A stretch of 64,000 nt of DNA. Source: Leclercia pneumoniae. GTDB taxonomy: Bacteria > Pseudomonadota > Gammaproteobacteria > Enterobacterales > Enterobacteriaceae. Positions 10,029 to 17,603 of the stretch are shown here, in pieces (within the stretch, counting starts at the first letter, position 1; every line of letters starts with the position of its first letter). A program made the translations under genes and the position numbers. The notes under the pieces were generated by a model. The model saw nothing but the letters and a program-made list of their open reading frames with translations. It did no database searches and was not told the DNA's origin. The stretch covers positions 868,001 through 932,000 of the forward strand of contig NZ_CP071383.1 in the NCBI RefSeq assembly GCF_017348915.1, written 5' to 3'.

Positions 10029-10774
10029 ATAATTTTATCGAACTACAAGAGGTGTCAGATGAAATTGGGGTTGATTTCATTCATGTGTTGAAAGAATGTA
10101 TAAATCTTAATATACCCATAATAATTGATGTTAGTGAATATGAAACCATTATCACTGGCCTGACAGTAAACAGTGGTTATCATATTGAACAATTTAATAT
10201 GAATAGAAACACACATAGCCAATTTTTGCAGTTCAGTCGCTGGAGTGGAGTTGAGTTAGTTAGTGAGAATAACTGGTTGGGTAGTGAGTATGCTCTTTAC
10301 GGACATTGGGTATTAAGCAAAAACTATATTAATCATTGTCTGAGGAACAGACTGCAACCTTTTGTAAAAGTATCATCATTAACACCGTATTGTGAAAATG
10401 AGATTTTGCCAATTGGTTGTAATTCTGGGGATATTATTAATATACCTCCTGTTTTGTCAATTGAGAAAGAAAAAAAAGAAAAGATTGTAGAGTTATATCT
10501 TGACGGTGGTTTTCAGAAGGTCAAACGCAAATATAGTTATTTCTCACAAAGTAATGCACAAAAGGAACGGCATGCAGCTAAAAGAGAATCTGTTTTAATG
10601 GCAGCGATTGCCCTGTACAAAAAAGCACCGGAAGTCTGTTCCAAAAATGCGAAGCAGTGGGGAGAGTTGCTCTGGAGTCGAAAAGAAGAATTTTGGGAGG
10701 ATGGTAAGGCACCTCTTTCGGAAGAAGAAATTATCAAGCTGCTGCGACGTGCATTAAAGTTCGGATGTAGTTAA
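10025..10774 (+). CDS. unknown satellite protein following the integrase
   Basis: I do not recognise this 249-residue protein. The ATG at 10025 overlaps the integrase stop (ATGA) and has GGAGG upstream, so the two genes are translationally coupled. The N-terminal half is mixed hydrophobic and polar without a membrane segment (for example FIHVLKECINLNIPIIIDVSEYETIITGL). The C-terminal third is charged and predicted helical (EKEKKEKIVELYLDGG through KAPEVCSKNAKQWGELLWSRKEEFWEDG). The base composition is more AT-rich than the backbone, as in the rest of this element's left arm. A role in integration control or in superinfection is possible but not supported by any motif I can see. Confidence 0.7.
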   Translation: MNNFIELQEVSDEIGVDFIHVLKECINLNIPIIIDVSEYETIITGLTVNSGYHIEQFNMNRNTHSQFLQFSRWSGVELVSENNWLGSEYALYGHWVLSKNYINHCLRNRLQPFVKVSSLTPYCENEILPIGCNSGDIINIPPVLSIEKEKKEKIVELYLDGGFQKVKRKYSYFSQSNAQKERHAAKRESVLMAAIALYKKAPEVCSKNAKQWGELLWSRKEEFWEDGKAPLSEEEIIKLLRRALKFGCS

Positions 10775-10790
10775 CGAAATTTTAACAAAA

Positions 10791-10844
10791 GAGGTGAGTA
10801 ATAGCTTTTTGCTATGTTGAATCTTACTCCCTCTTACTTACCTC
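10791..10844. promoter_or_regulatory. inverted repeat upstream of the AlpA-like gene
   Basis: GAGGTGAGTAA (10791-10801) and TTACTTACCTC (10834-10844) form an inverted repeat matching at 10 of 11 positions around a short hairpin (ATAGC-TTTTT-GCTAT, 10801-10815). It sits in the 130-bp gap before the AlpA-like gene and could be an operator or an attenuator. The reading as an operator is inference. Confidence 0.35.
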
Positions 10845-10903
10845 CACAGTACACTCTAAATTACCCATGTCGATACGAAATGATGAACAACATGGGGAGA
10901 TAG

Positions 10904-11122
10904 ATGTATATGAAAATCTTGCACAAATATGAACGGCCGAATTTAGACACATTGGTGGATATGAAATTCATTACCTCTGATTGTTTGTTTACAGATAAAT
11001 GGATTTATAAGCTAATTTCGCAGGGCAGGTTCCCTAAACCGATTAAACTTGGTCGTATGTCTCGTTGGCGCGCGGGGGACTATTACGCATGGCGTGATAG
11101 TCATTCAATTGTTAATGATTAA
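10904..11122 (+). CDS. AlpA/Vis-family DNA-binding regulator
   Basis: The 72-residue protein has the AlpA-type winged-helix: DMKFITSDCLFTDKWIYKLISQGRFPKPIKLG followed by SRWRAGDYYAWRDSH (the W-R-x-x-D-Y-x-x-W end of the fold). In P4 the homologue Vis represses late and integrase transcription and acts as excisionase; E. coli AlpA activates a cryptic integrase gene. The start at 10904 has GGGGAG four bases upstream; the ATG at 10910 is also possible and has a better spacing. Its own binding sites may be the GGGGGCA repeats near the element ends or the inverted repeat at 10791-10844. Confidence 0.85.
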   Translation: MYMKILHKYERPNLDTLVDMKFITSDCLFTDKWIYKLISQGRFPKPIKLGRMSRWRAGDYYAWRDSHSIVND

Positions 11123-11166
11123 TCAATGCTGCTTTTTTCTTAAATAAAAAAATATTGAGGTGAATA

Positions 11167-12033
11167 ATGAATAACCTTTATGTAGAGGGTGGGGCTTCAC
11201 TCGCCCTAAAGTTTACAAAAAGTAATGCTCTTGCTTATGTTCAAAACTATAAAGTAATTCCTTTTAAGGATTTATATAGTGACGCCGCATGTATTGCCCG
11301 CATTATTGAAATCTTTTCGCTAAACAAATTACAGACTGAGGGGGCCAAACTTTTTGCGTTAACTGGTCTGGTCGTTCCTGATACTGGTGCGGAAGCTTGT
11401 GAAATTAATATGTTGTTAAAGCGCTGCATTCAACTTTGCCACAATGAAGAAGAGGAGCTTGGCTACAGAGAACGTGCAGCAGCTGAAGCAGAAGCGGCAA
11501 CAAAGCAGGTTTATACAGCTCGTAGTGTTGCCGAGATGAAGAACCGGGGTTCACATCCAGTGAGTCGCGCTGATGCTGAATATCTTTATCAGGCCGCGCA
11601 AAGCAGGGTTGAAGAACAACGAGAGCGGGTAAAACTTTTCCGGTCTTTTCCTGGCTTACTTGTTGAGGAAGCAAAGCGAATCGGAAAGGGCGTAGATAGA
11701 TCGGTGTTGCATTCTTTTCCTGTATCTCAGTACATCCCGGCACAAATTACGGCTTCTGAACAGAATCCGGTAATTTCCAGTGCTGCCCGGTTCGTAAAGG
11801 ATGCTCTTAATGAATTGGTGGAGGCTGTACGTGAAATCATTAAACACTGTACTCCACCTTCTGACATGTACGCTTTAAATGATGGTGGTTTACAAAGGGT
11901 AGCAGCTTACAAAGAGTATTATAGGGTGGATAATTCACTGTTACGTGCAGTGGTTACCGCTGAGGATTATGTTGAATACTGCCTCCAGGGCCAAAAACTA
12001 ACAGAGCGAAAAGAAAAGCTTTTTTCCATCTAA
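11167..12033 (+). CDS. helical satellite protein of unknown function, upstream of the capsid gene
   Basis: I cannot assign this 288-residue protein. It is rich in Ala, Glu and Arg between about residues 90 and 165 (EEEELGYRERAAAEAEAATKQ, then QAAQSRVEEQRERVKLF), which suggests long helices or a coiled coil. It has no signal peptide or membrane segment. It lies 18 bp upstream of the GpN-like capsid gene and in the same direction, so the two are probably co-transcribed. In P4 the corresponding late region encodes Sid, an external scaffold that makes small capsids, and a scaffold-like or capsid-modifying role is an attractive but untested idea. No sequence resemblance to Sid or to P2 GpO is evident by eye. 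Confidence 0.75.
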   Translation: MNNLYVEGGASLALKFTKSNALAYVQNYKVIPFKDLYSDAACIARIIEIFSLNKLQTEGAKLFALTGLVVPDTGAEACEINMLLKRCIQLCHNEEEELGYRERAAAEAEAATKQVYTARSVAEMKNRGSHPVSRADAEYLYQAAQSRVEEQRERVKLFRSFPGLLVEEAKRIGKGVDRSVLHSFPVSQYIPAQITASEQNPVISSAARFVKDALNELVEAVREIIKHCTPPSDMYALNDGGLQRVAAYKEYYRVDNSLLRAVVTAEDYVEYCLQGQKLTERKEKLFSI

Positions 12034-12051
12034 TATATTCAGGGTGTATTT

Positions 12052-13056
12052 ATGTTTGCTTTTAAAAATCAAAAGCCGGATGTGGCACGTCTTTATCATG
12101 AGAAATTAACAGATAATCGCAATGCGGGTTTTAATGAAGGTCGTCGTTTTTCTCTTGGCGGTAATAAGGAAAATATTCTCCGTGCATCTATTCTGGAATC
12201 AGGCTGGATGATGGAAAACATCACGTTGCGTGATGTTAATGCTGTTTCGGGTAATGCAATCAATATTGGAGCCAGCGAGCTTCATACCGGCCGGGTTGCG
12301 GATGGACGCTTTCGGAAAAAGGTATCGATTAATGGAACAGAGTTTTGGCTTTCAGAAACGGATACCTGTGCCACTATCAGCTATGGCGAAATGTCGGATA
12401 TTTATAATCTTGGTAACGCCGGTGATTTTGACGAAGCGCTGGATAAGTTTTTTAGTCAGGCATATTCACTGGATATGCTACGTGTTGGCTTTAATGGTTC
12501 ATCAATTTCAGAAACGACCATTCCGGAACTAAATAAGAAAGGTGAGGACGTCAATATTGGCTGGCATGCGCTAGCTAAAGATTTCATGAAAGGAAAACAG
12601 GTTATTTCTGAACCGCTGACCCTGGGTGAAACGGGGAAATGGAAAAATATCGATTTACTGGCTAATCATCTCATCACCAGTTTTATCGCGGAGTCGTTCC
12701 GGGAAGATCCGCGGCTGGTGATAATGGTCGGGGCTGAACTGGCTGCACAACAACGCCTGCGCCTGTTTAATGCTGCTGACCGCCCGGCAGATATCAGCGC
12801 CGCACAGATGGCCGTCAGTTCAGTTGCCGGGCGTTTTGCTTTCATTCCACCTTTCATGCCTGGTAAGCGTCTCGCTGTGACTACATTGAGCAATCTGCAT
12901 ATTTATACGCAGGAGAACACGCGATATTTTCGCGCCGAATTTGATGACGATAATTGTGAATATGTGCATTCCTATTTGCGTAATGAAGGGTATGCACTGG
13001 GCAATCCGGAACTCTACGCCGCTGTTGATGAGAGCGCAATTTCATTCGTTGACTAA
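12052..13056 (+). CDS. P2 GpN-like major capsid protein encoded by the satellite
   Basis: The 334-residue protein resembles the phage P2 major capsid protein GpN along its length. Corresponding segments are SLDMLRVGFNGSSISETT (P2: SLDFIMAGFNGVKRAETS), NIGWHALAKDF, NIDLLANHLITSFIAESFREDPRLVIMVG, the lysine-poor LAAQQRLRLFNAADRP, IPPFMPGKRLAVTTLSNLHIYTQ and YVHSYLRNEGYALGNPELYAAV. P2 GpN is 357 residues and is cleaved by GpO at its N-terminus. The N-terminal 60 residues here differ (many Asn and Arg) and may not contain the cleavage region. Classical P4 has no capsid gene and uses the helper's GpN, so the presence here is unusual. Its product could form satellite-specific capsids, change capsid size, or poison helper assembly. 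Confidence 0.85.
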   Translation: MFAFKNQKPDVARLYHEKLTDNRNAGFNEGRRFSLGGNKENILRASILESGWMMENITLRDVNAVSGNAINIGASELHTGRVADGRFRKKVSINGTEFWLSETDTCATISYGEMSDIYNLGNAGDFDEALDKFFSQAYSLDMLRVGFNGSSISETTIPELNKKGEDVNIGWHALAKDFMKGKQVISEPLTLGETGKWKNIDLLANHLITSFIAESFREDPRLVIMVGAELAAQQRLRLFNAADRPADISAAQMAVSSVAGRFAFIPPFMPGKRLAVTTLSNLHIYTQENTRYFRAEFDDDNCEYVHSYLRNEGYALGNPELYAAVDESAISFVD

Positions 13057-13072
13057 CTTTACGGCAAATAAA

Positions 13073-13100
13073 AAAGCCCGCTGGTTATTTAGCGGGCTTT
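13073..13100. terminator. intrinsic terminator after the capsid gene
   Basis: A perfect 10-bp stem (AAAGCCCGCT at 13073-13082, AGCGGGCTTT at 13091-13100) with an 8-nt loop. It is flanked by AAATAAA on the left, giving a good U-run in the minus direction, but only three T on the plus side. It ends the capsid transcript and insulates the downstream leader. Confidence 0.7.
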
Positions 13101-13187
13101 GAGAACTTACACAGGAAAAAATGAAACCTACAGAGTGGCAGACCCTGTAAGGACTTTTAGAATGTCAGGATTTTCAGAAATGAACAA

Positions 13188-13487
13188 TATAATGAATTCG
13201 GTTATAAATTTCTTGCGTAGCCTTAATCTGGCGGGCTATAGTTCCGTTGTTGCCGCAAAATCGGCAGCCGGGCGTGGAAACCCGTGTAATCTGAAGGCGA
13301 CACCAGACGCGCCATGCGTCTTTTTTTGTGTCTTTGTCTTTGCACATCTATTACTTGCGCAGCGGTTTCTATGCCGTTGTAGCTATCACGTAATGGTGGC
13401 TCAGGCGGGGCTGACTTCGGTCAGGCCGGTATCCTTCAGAGCCGGTATTTCCACCCCCGTCTGGGCTACCACCCACGAGCGTGGAAA
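13188..13487 (+). ncRNA. candidate P4-type antisense immunity leader (CI RNA locus)
   Basis: The 474-bp stretch 13057-13530 has no convincing gene but much structure. A TATAAT lies at 13188-13193. The segment CGGGCGTGGAAA (around 13270-13281) and the segment GAGCGTGGAAACTCCGG (around 13478-13494) both resemble the reverse complement of CCGGTATTTCCACCCCCG (around 13442-13459); the last matches the second at 14 of 18 positions. An intrinsic terminator sits between the first and second segment. In P4, a leader RNA with seqB complementary to flanking seqA and seqC gives immunity by premature termination, and this order A-B-C is the same. The boundaries given here are approximate and the promoter is a guess. 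Confidence 0.45.
13305..13327 (+). terminator. intrinsic terminator inside the leader
   Basis: AGACGC (13305-13310) pairs with GCGTCT (13316-13321) across a 5-nt loop and is followed by a run of T to 13327. It lies inside a frame that is open from 13099, which argues that the frame upstream of 13531 is not coding. It fits a leader in which transcription ends early when immunity is established. Confidence 0.7.
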
Positions 13488-13530
13488 CTCCGGTGGTGGC
13501 GTTAACCGCTATCTGAAGGAGATTGCCATT

Positions 13531-13734
13531 ATGGCTACGGTCCCCACGTTGTTACACCCCGAATATACCTTTCTGTTTCTTGCCGTTCGTCGTATCGATG
13601 GTGAAGCCCTGCCTGTGCCGGTTCGTATTACTGCACACACCGAACGTGATGCCCGGCTGCAACTGATTACCGATTTTGTTCTCTGCTTTGCTGGTCGTAT
13701 TCCTTTCAGGGCTTCCGTGGAGGTAATGGCATGA
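13531..13734 (+). CDS. Icd-like small protein (Ash/Icd family)
   Basis: The frame is open from 13099, but a terminator and the leader repeats lie in its first part. The chosen start is the ATG at 13531, preceded by GAAGGAG at 13515-13521. It gives 67 residues: HPEYTFLFLAVRRIDGEALPVPVRITAHTERDARLQL and a C-terminus with FAGRIP. This pattern is that of proteins annotated as host cell division inhibitor Icd-like in P4-type elements, whose function is mostly untested. It is the first gene of a coupled run leading to the primase, since its stop overlaps the next start (ATGA). Confidence 0.65.
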   Translation: MATVPTLLHPEYTFLFLAVRRIDGEALPVPVRITAHTERDARLQLITDFVLCFAGRIPFRASVEVMA

Positions 13735-13970
13735 AAGATAGCTCTGCTGTGCAGTCTGGCTGCACCCTGTCTGAAATCGGGGAAAAACGTCTTTTGCGCG
13801 TTGCACTTGCCAGTGAATTCCTCGCCGATGTGCTTTCCTTAAACAGTGTCTCCTGCATGCGTACGGTCTCTTCTGATGGCGCTGCGGCAATATTTGCCTG
13901 TCTTGCAGAGCAGCTCGATGGCGTTGTAAAGGAAACCAGCACCATGAAGGAGATCCACAATGATAAGTAA
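13731..13970 (+). CDS. small satellite protein, unknown
   Basis: The 79-residue protein starts at an ATG that overlaps the stop of the Icd-like gene and ends 11 bp inside the next gene, which supports translation as part of one operon. The middle is predicted helical (GEKRLLRVALASEFLADVLSL). No motif is recognised. Small genes of this type between the immunity leader and the primase are usual in P4-like elements and control derepression and copy number there, but I cannot assign either role. Confidence 0.6.
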   Translation: MKDSSAVQSGCTLSEIGEKRLLRVALASEFLADVLSLNSVSCMRTVSSDGAAAIFACLAEQLDGVVKETSTMKEIHNDK

Positions 13971-14370
13971 CGAGTTCATTGTTTCTCCAGGTTTTCGCAC
14001 TGCATTACTGCGCCGCTATATCGCGGAGGCTTTCATTTCTCTGATGGAGCGCGTTAATGGTGAAGCCGCTTTTATCGAAGATGGCGAACGCGTGGCGCTT
14101 ACGCATGACAAAGTGGCCATGAACATTTTTTATCACATTGAAATGCCGTGGATGGATGAGTTTGGTATCGACGAGGGAAGTTGTCTGGCCACAGAGAGGC
14201 TGGCAAAAATGCTCTCGCCGGGTTTTATAGGCGAAACACTCCGGCTGTCCGTTGAAGGTGTCACGGAAATGCGTGAAGTTTATCGGGACATTATTTTTGG
14301 CGCACCTGACGGGGAATTGCCTCCGGGCTTTGAATTCATCCCCTGTGATGAACGGGAGGGGAGCCAGTGA
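13960..14370 (+). CDS. satellite protein upstream of the primase, unknown
   Basis: This 136-residue protein overlaps both neighbours (11 bp upstream, 4 bp downstream), so it is translated within the primase operon. It is acidic overall, with EAFISLMERVNGEAAFIEDGERVALTHD near the N-terminus and EMPWMDEFGIDEGSCLATERLAKMLSPGF in the middle. There is no signal peptide, membrane helix or metal motif. P4 has small replication-control genes (for example cnr) in the corresponding area, but no similarity can be claimed by eye. Confidence 0.65.
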   Translation: MISNEFIVSPGFRTALLRRYIAEAFISLMERVNGEAAFIEDGERVALTHDKVAMNIFYHIEMPWMDEFGIDEGSCLATERLAKMLSPGFIGETLRLSVEGVTEMREVYRDIIFGAPDGELPPGFEFIPCDEREGSQ

Positions 14371-17051
14371 AGCAAATGTCCGTAACATCGGTAACTTCCG
14401 CCGCACGTGGCCACTGGCCTCATATTCTTTCGTCTCTTGGGATCGACATACCGGTAGGTAAACGTCATGGCGCATGTCCAAAATGTGGCGGCAAGGATCG
14501 TTTTCGCATGGATGATAAAGAAGGACGCGGTACATGGTTCTGTAACCAGTGCGGTAATGGCGATGGGCTGGATCTAGTCCGGCTGGTGACCGGCAAAGGC
14601 GTGAAAGAGGCATCGGGCATGGTGGCCGGAACACTGTCTCTGGCAGAAGTGAGTCAGCAACCCGTTAAGCCAGCCAGGAATGAAGCTGCACGGCAGGCAA
14701 ATGGCCGGGCGCGTTTTCATCAGCTGATGCAGAAAAGCAGGCAGGGGGAAAGCCGCTACCTGAGCGATCGCAGTCTTTATGGCCACGCTTTCAGCCTGCT
14801 TGAGCAGCCCACGACTGTTGCGGGGACTGTTTTTTCTGACGGTTCACTGCTGCTGCCACTGACTGACAGCGACGGAGATATCACCGGCGGTCAGCTTATC
14901 AGCCCCGAAGGGGATAAAAGTTTGTTACCGGGCAGCCAGCTGAGCGGCAGTTTCATCGCGCTGGCTGACATTCCCGCGACACCGCCTGAGCAGGTCATCA
15001 TCACAGAGGGTTTCGCCACTGCGCTCACGGTTTCCCTGATTGCATCCGGCTGGATTATTGCCGCCGTGGCGGCGACAAATCTCCTTAAAACCGCTGAAAA
15101 AATACGGAAGAAATGGCCGGATACTCGCATTGTGCTGGCCGCTGATAACGATCTGCTGGACGGGAAAGAAAACACCGGGCGTCTGTGGGCGGAAAAGGCC
15201 GCAAAAGCGGTTAACGGCTGGGTAACCCTGCCGCCGACCCGTCATAAAGCTGACTGGGATGATTTCCGTCAGGAAAATGGTCTGGAGCGCGCCCGCGAGG
15301 CATTCCGGGATGAAATGACCCTGCATGGCCGGGGGCAGACACGGCTGCCGGAGGGATTCCGCCTTACCAAAGAATATCTTTGGTATGACAAGCTGGTTAA
15401 TAAGTCAGACGGCGACACTGAGATCCGCAATATCAAGATTTCCAGCCCTATTCGTGTCACGGCAATCACCAGTGATGCCGATGGCAGCAATTACGGGCGG
15501 TTGCTGGAATGGGAGGACACCAACGGTATTCCACGAAAATGGGCGATGCCGATGGAAATGCTCGGCGGTAGCGGAGAAGAATTGCGCCGCATACTGCTGG
15601 TTAACGGGCTTTCCTATATCAATGTTAACGGTGCAGCAAGGGCGCACCTGATGGAATACATCTCACTGTGTAAGCCGGAAAATAAAGTTACCTGCGTGAA
15701 CAAAACCGGCTGGCATGGCAGCGTGTACGTTTTACAGGATGAGGTTATTGGTCGTGACGCGCGTTCGGTCATCCTTCAGACTTCCAGCGTTCAGGGACGT
15801 GATTTCCGGGTGAGTGGCACATCCGAAGAGTGGCGTGAGCAAATTGGGCGCTACTGCACCGGGAACGCCAGGCTGGCTTTCAGCGTCAGCCTGGCGTTTG
15901 CCGCGCCACTGTTGCAACTGGTCGGAATGAGTGGGGGCGGTTATCACCTGAAAGGTGAATCGACGGATGGCAAAACCACCACCATGAAAGTGGCGGCTTC
16001 TGTCTGTGGCGGTACTGATTTCTGGCATACATGGCGTGCGACGGGTAACGCGCTTGAGGGCACGGCAAGTCGCCGCAATGACGCCACGCTGATGCTCGAT
16101 GAAATCCGTGAGGTCGACGGACGCGAAGCGGGGAATATTGCTTACATGCTCGCTAATGGCCAGGGCAAGGCCAGAGCCAGAACGGACGGTTCCGTGAGGG
16201 AAACGAATCGCTGGAACCTGCTGTTTCTCTCCACCGGCGAATTATCCCTCGTAGAACATGCGGCAAACGCAGGTGAACGGACTTATGCCGGTGTTGAGGT
16301 GAGGATGATCCAGATCCCCAGCGATTCCGGTAAATACGGGGTATTTGAAGAACTTCATGGTTTCAGCGGTGGCAAGGCGCTGTCAGAGCATCTGGAGCAG
16401 GGGGTAGCACAGTGCCACGGTGCGCCGTTTCGTGACTGGCTGCGCCATATCACGGCCTCACTTCCGGAGGTCACCAGCCAGGCTAAGGCGATGTTGAAAG
16501 AGTTCACGCGCAGGCTGACACCACAGGATGCGGGGAATCAGGTCGGGCGGGCAGTGACCCGCTTTGCCCTGGTGGCGATGGCGGGGGAACTGGCCACCCG
16601 CGCTGGTATCACCGGCTGGTCAGAGGGTGAGGCTTACGCAGCGGCAGAGCGTTGTCTGGCATCGTGGATGGTGGATCGTGGCCATTCAGCCAATCAGGAA
16701 GATCGCGCTGCGCTGGAACAGGTGCGCGACTTTATCACGCGTAACCAGTACAGCCGTTTTGCTGACTGGCACGACGACAGGAACCGTCCAGTGGCCATGA
16801 TGGGCTTTCGCAAAGTGGATACGGGCAGTCAGACCACGGAAACGGTCACGACATTTTATGTCCTGCCGTCAGGCTGGAAGGAAATCTGTAAGGGTTTCAA
16901 TGCCAGTAAGGTGGCAAAACTCTGCGTCAGTGCAGGCTGGCTTGAGCCGGGAAGGGATGGGCGAACCCAGACAAGCCTTCGCCTGCCAGAAATAGGCCTC
17001 AAACGGGTCTACCAGTTTAATACGAATGTACTGGGCGACCCGGAAGAATAG
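14367..17051 (+). CDS. P4 alpha-type primase-helicase
   Basis: The 894-residue replication protein combines a zinc-binding primase N-terminus (C37-P-K-C40 and C59-N-Q-C62 with RFRMDD), a Toprim domain (E214 in IITEGFATAL; D260 and D262 in LAADND), and a C-terminal DUF927-type helicase. The helicase has Walker A GESTDGKTTTMK near residue 531 and Walker B ATLMLDEIREV near 575. P4 alpha has the same logic: it primes, unwinds and recognises the origin. P4 alpha is 777 residues, so this version is longer in the helicase part. The GTG at 14367 overlaps the previous stop (GTGA) and has GGGAGGGGAG upstream; the ATG at 14376 is an alternative. The iteron array begins 26 bp after the stop. Confidence 0.92.
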   Translation: MKQMSVTSVTSAARGHWPHILSSLGIDIPVGKRHGACPKCGGKDRFRMDDKEGRGTWFCNQCGNGDGLDLVRLVTGKGVKEASGMVAGTLSLAEVSQQPVKPARNEAARQANGRARFHQLMQKSRQGESRYLSDRSLYGHAFSLLEQPTTVAGTVFSDGSLLLPLTDSDGDITGGQLISPEGDKSLLPGSQLSGSFIALADIPATPPEQVIITEGFATALTVSLIASGWIIAAVAATNLLKTAEKIRKKWPDTRIVLAADNDLLDGKENTGRLWAEKAAKAVNGWVTLPPTRHKADWDDFRQENGLERAREAFRDEMTLHGRGQTRLPEGFRLTKEYLWYDKLVNKSDGDTEIRNIKISSPIRVTAITSDADGSNYGRLLEWEDTNGIPRKWAMPMEMLGGSGEELRRILLVNGLSYINVNGAARAHLMEYISLCKPENKVTCVNKTGWHGSVYVLQDEVIGRDARSVILQTSSVQGRDFRVSGTSEEWREQIGRYCTGNARLAFSVSLAFAAPLLQLVGMSGGGYHLKGESTDGKTTTMKVAASVCGGTDFWHTWRATGNALEGTASRRNDATLMLDEIREVDGREAGNIAYMLANGQGKARARTDGSVRETNRWNLLFLSTGELSLVEHAANAGERTYAGVEVRMIQIPSDSGKYGVFEELHGFSGGKALSEHLEQGVAQCHGAPFRDWLRHITASLPEVTSQAKAMLKEFTRRLTPQDAGNQVGRAVTRFALVAMAGELATRAGITGWSEGEAYAAAERCLASWMVDRGHSANQEDRAALEQVRDFITRNQYSRFADWHDDRNRPVAMMGFRKVDTGSQTTETVTTFYVLPSGWKEICKGFNASKVAKLCVSAGWLEPGRDGRTQTSLRLPEIGLKRVYQFNTNVLGDPEE

Positions 17052-17076
17052 CTTCGCACGAGTCTTATTTTTATGA

Positions 17077-17255
17077 GGTAACACAGGTAACAGAGGTAAC
17101 AGTCAGGCACCACAGGGGCTGTGGCTGTTACCAGTTAAAAAACAGGAGTGGTAACAATGGTAACAAAAACCGGGTGTTACCACACGTTACCTCGACAAAA
17201 AACGCAGAGGTAACGGCATTTATCCTTATAAATCAATGTTGTTGCCAGTGTTACC
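17077..17255. repeat. iteron array, candidate replication origin of the satellite
   Basis: Ten copies of GGTAAC(A/G) or its reverse complement lie in 179 bp: direct at 17077, 17086, 17095, 17150, 17159 and 17209, inverted at 17125-17132, 17175-17181, 17185-17191 and 17239-17245; TGTTACA at 17249-17255 is a further near copy. The first three are in perfect 9-bp tandem (AGGTAACAC, AGGTAACAG, AGGTAACAG), as are the fourth and fifth direct copies. An AT-rich stretch (TTTATCCTTATAAATC, about 17219-17234) lies among them and could be the melting site. P4 origins consist of short iterons bound by alpha, and the array follows the primase gene directly. Confidence 0.8.
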
Positions 17256-17330
17256 GCTGTTACACGCTCTCAGGTAAAGAGACTTATCCTGTCAGCCCTT
17301 TTCTGGCAGGCAATTAATAAAGGAATCTGC

Positions 17331-17603
17331 ATGCGCATAATGAAAATGACCTGCCCTGAATGTCTTGCTGACGCGACGATCCGTAAGACCAATCGTAAAC
17401 ACCCACAGCTGGCGGACGTTTACTGTAGTTGTACCAACGTTGAATGCGGCCATACCTTTGTGATGTGCGTATCCTTTTCGCATACCATTAGCCCCAGTGC
17501 TCTAAAGGGGCAGGGAAGGGTTAAAGAGCTGATTGATGCCATGCCGGAACAGGATCGTGATAAGGCGCTGGAAATTCTGCTTCAGGCAAAAAAACGGGCT
17601 TAA
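17331..17603 (+). CDS. Ogr/Delta-family zinc-finger transcription activator
   Basis: The 90-residue protein has the Ogr/Delta zinc-finger pattern C8-x2-C11 and C34-x4-C39 (TCPECLADATIRKTN, then CTNVECGHTFVMCVSF). Ogr of P2 and Delta of P4 bind late promoters and activate transcription, which lets satellite and helper switch on each other's late genes. Here it would be expected to act on the capsid operon and on helper late genes. The ATG at 17331 has AAAGGA at a good distance; the ATG at 17340 is possible. The C-terminal third (VKELIDAMPEQDRDKALEILLQAKKRA) is a charged helix longer than in P2 Ogr. Confidence 0.88.
   Translation: MRIMKMTCPECLADATIRKTNRKHPQLADVYCSCTNVECGHTFVMCVSFSHTISPSALKGQGRVKELIDAMPEQDRDKALEILLQAKKRA

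Noticed and set aside
10801..10815. Terminator after the gene following the integrase
   Set aside because: The ATAGC-TTTTT-GCTAT hairpin has a 5-bp weak stem with its T-run in the loop, so it is not a convincing terminator.
13099..13530. Upstream part of the 211-codon frame before the Icd-like protein
   Set aside because: It contains an intrinsic terminator and complementary repeats, and a well-placed ribosome binding site exists for the ATG at 13531. Ash-type annotations cover such frames, so coding is not fully excluded.
17077..17255. CRISPR array
   Set aside because: The repeats are only 6-8 bp, occur in both orientations and have irregular spacing, which fits iterons and not CRISPR.
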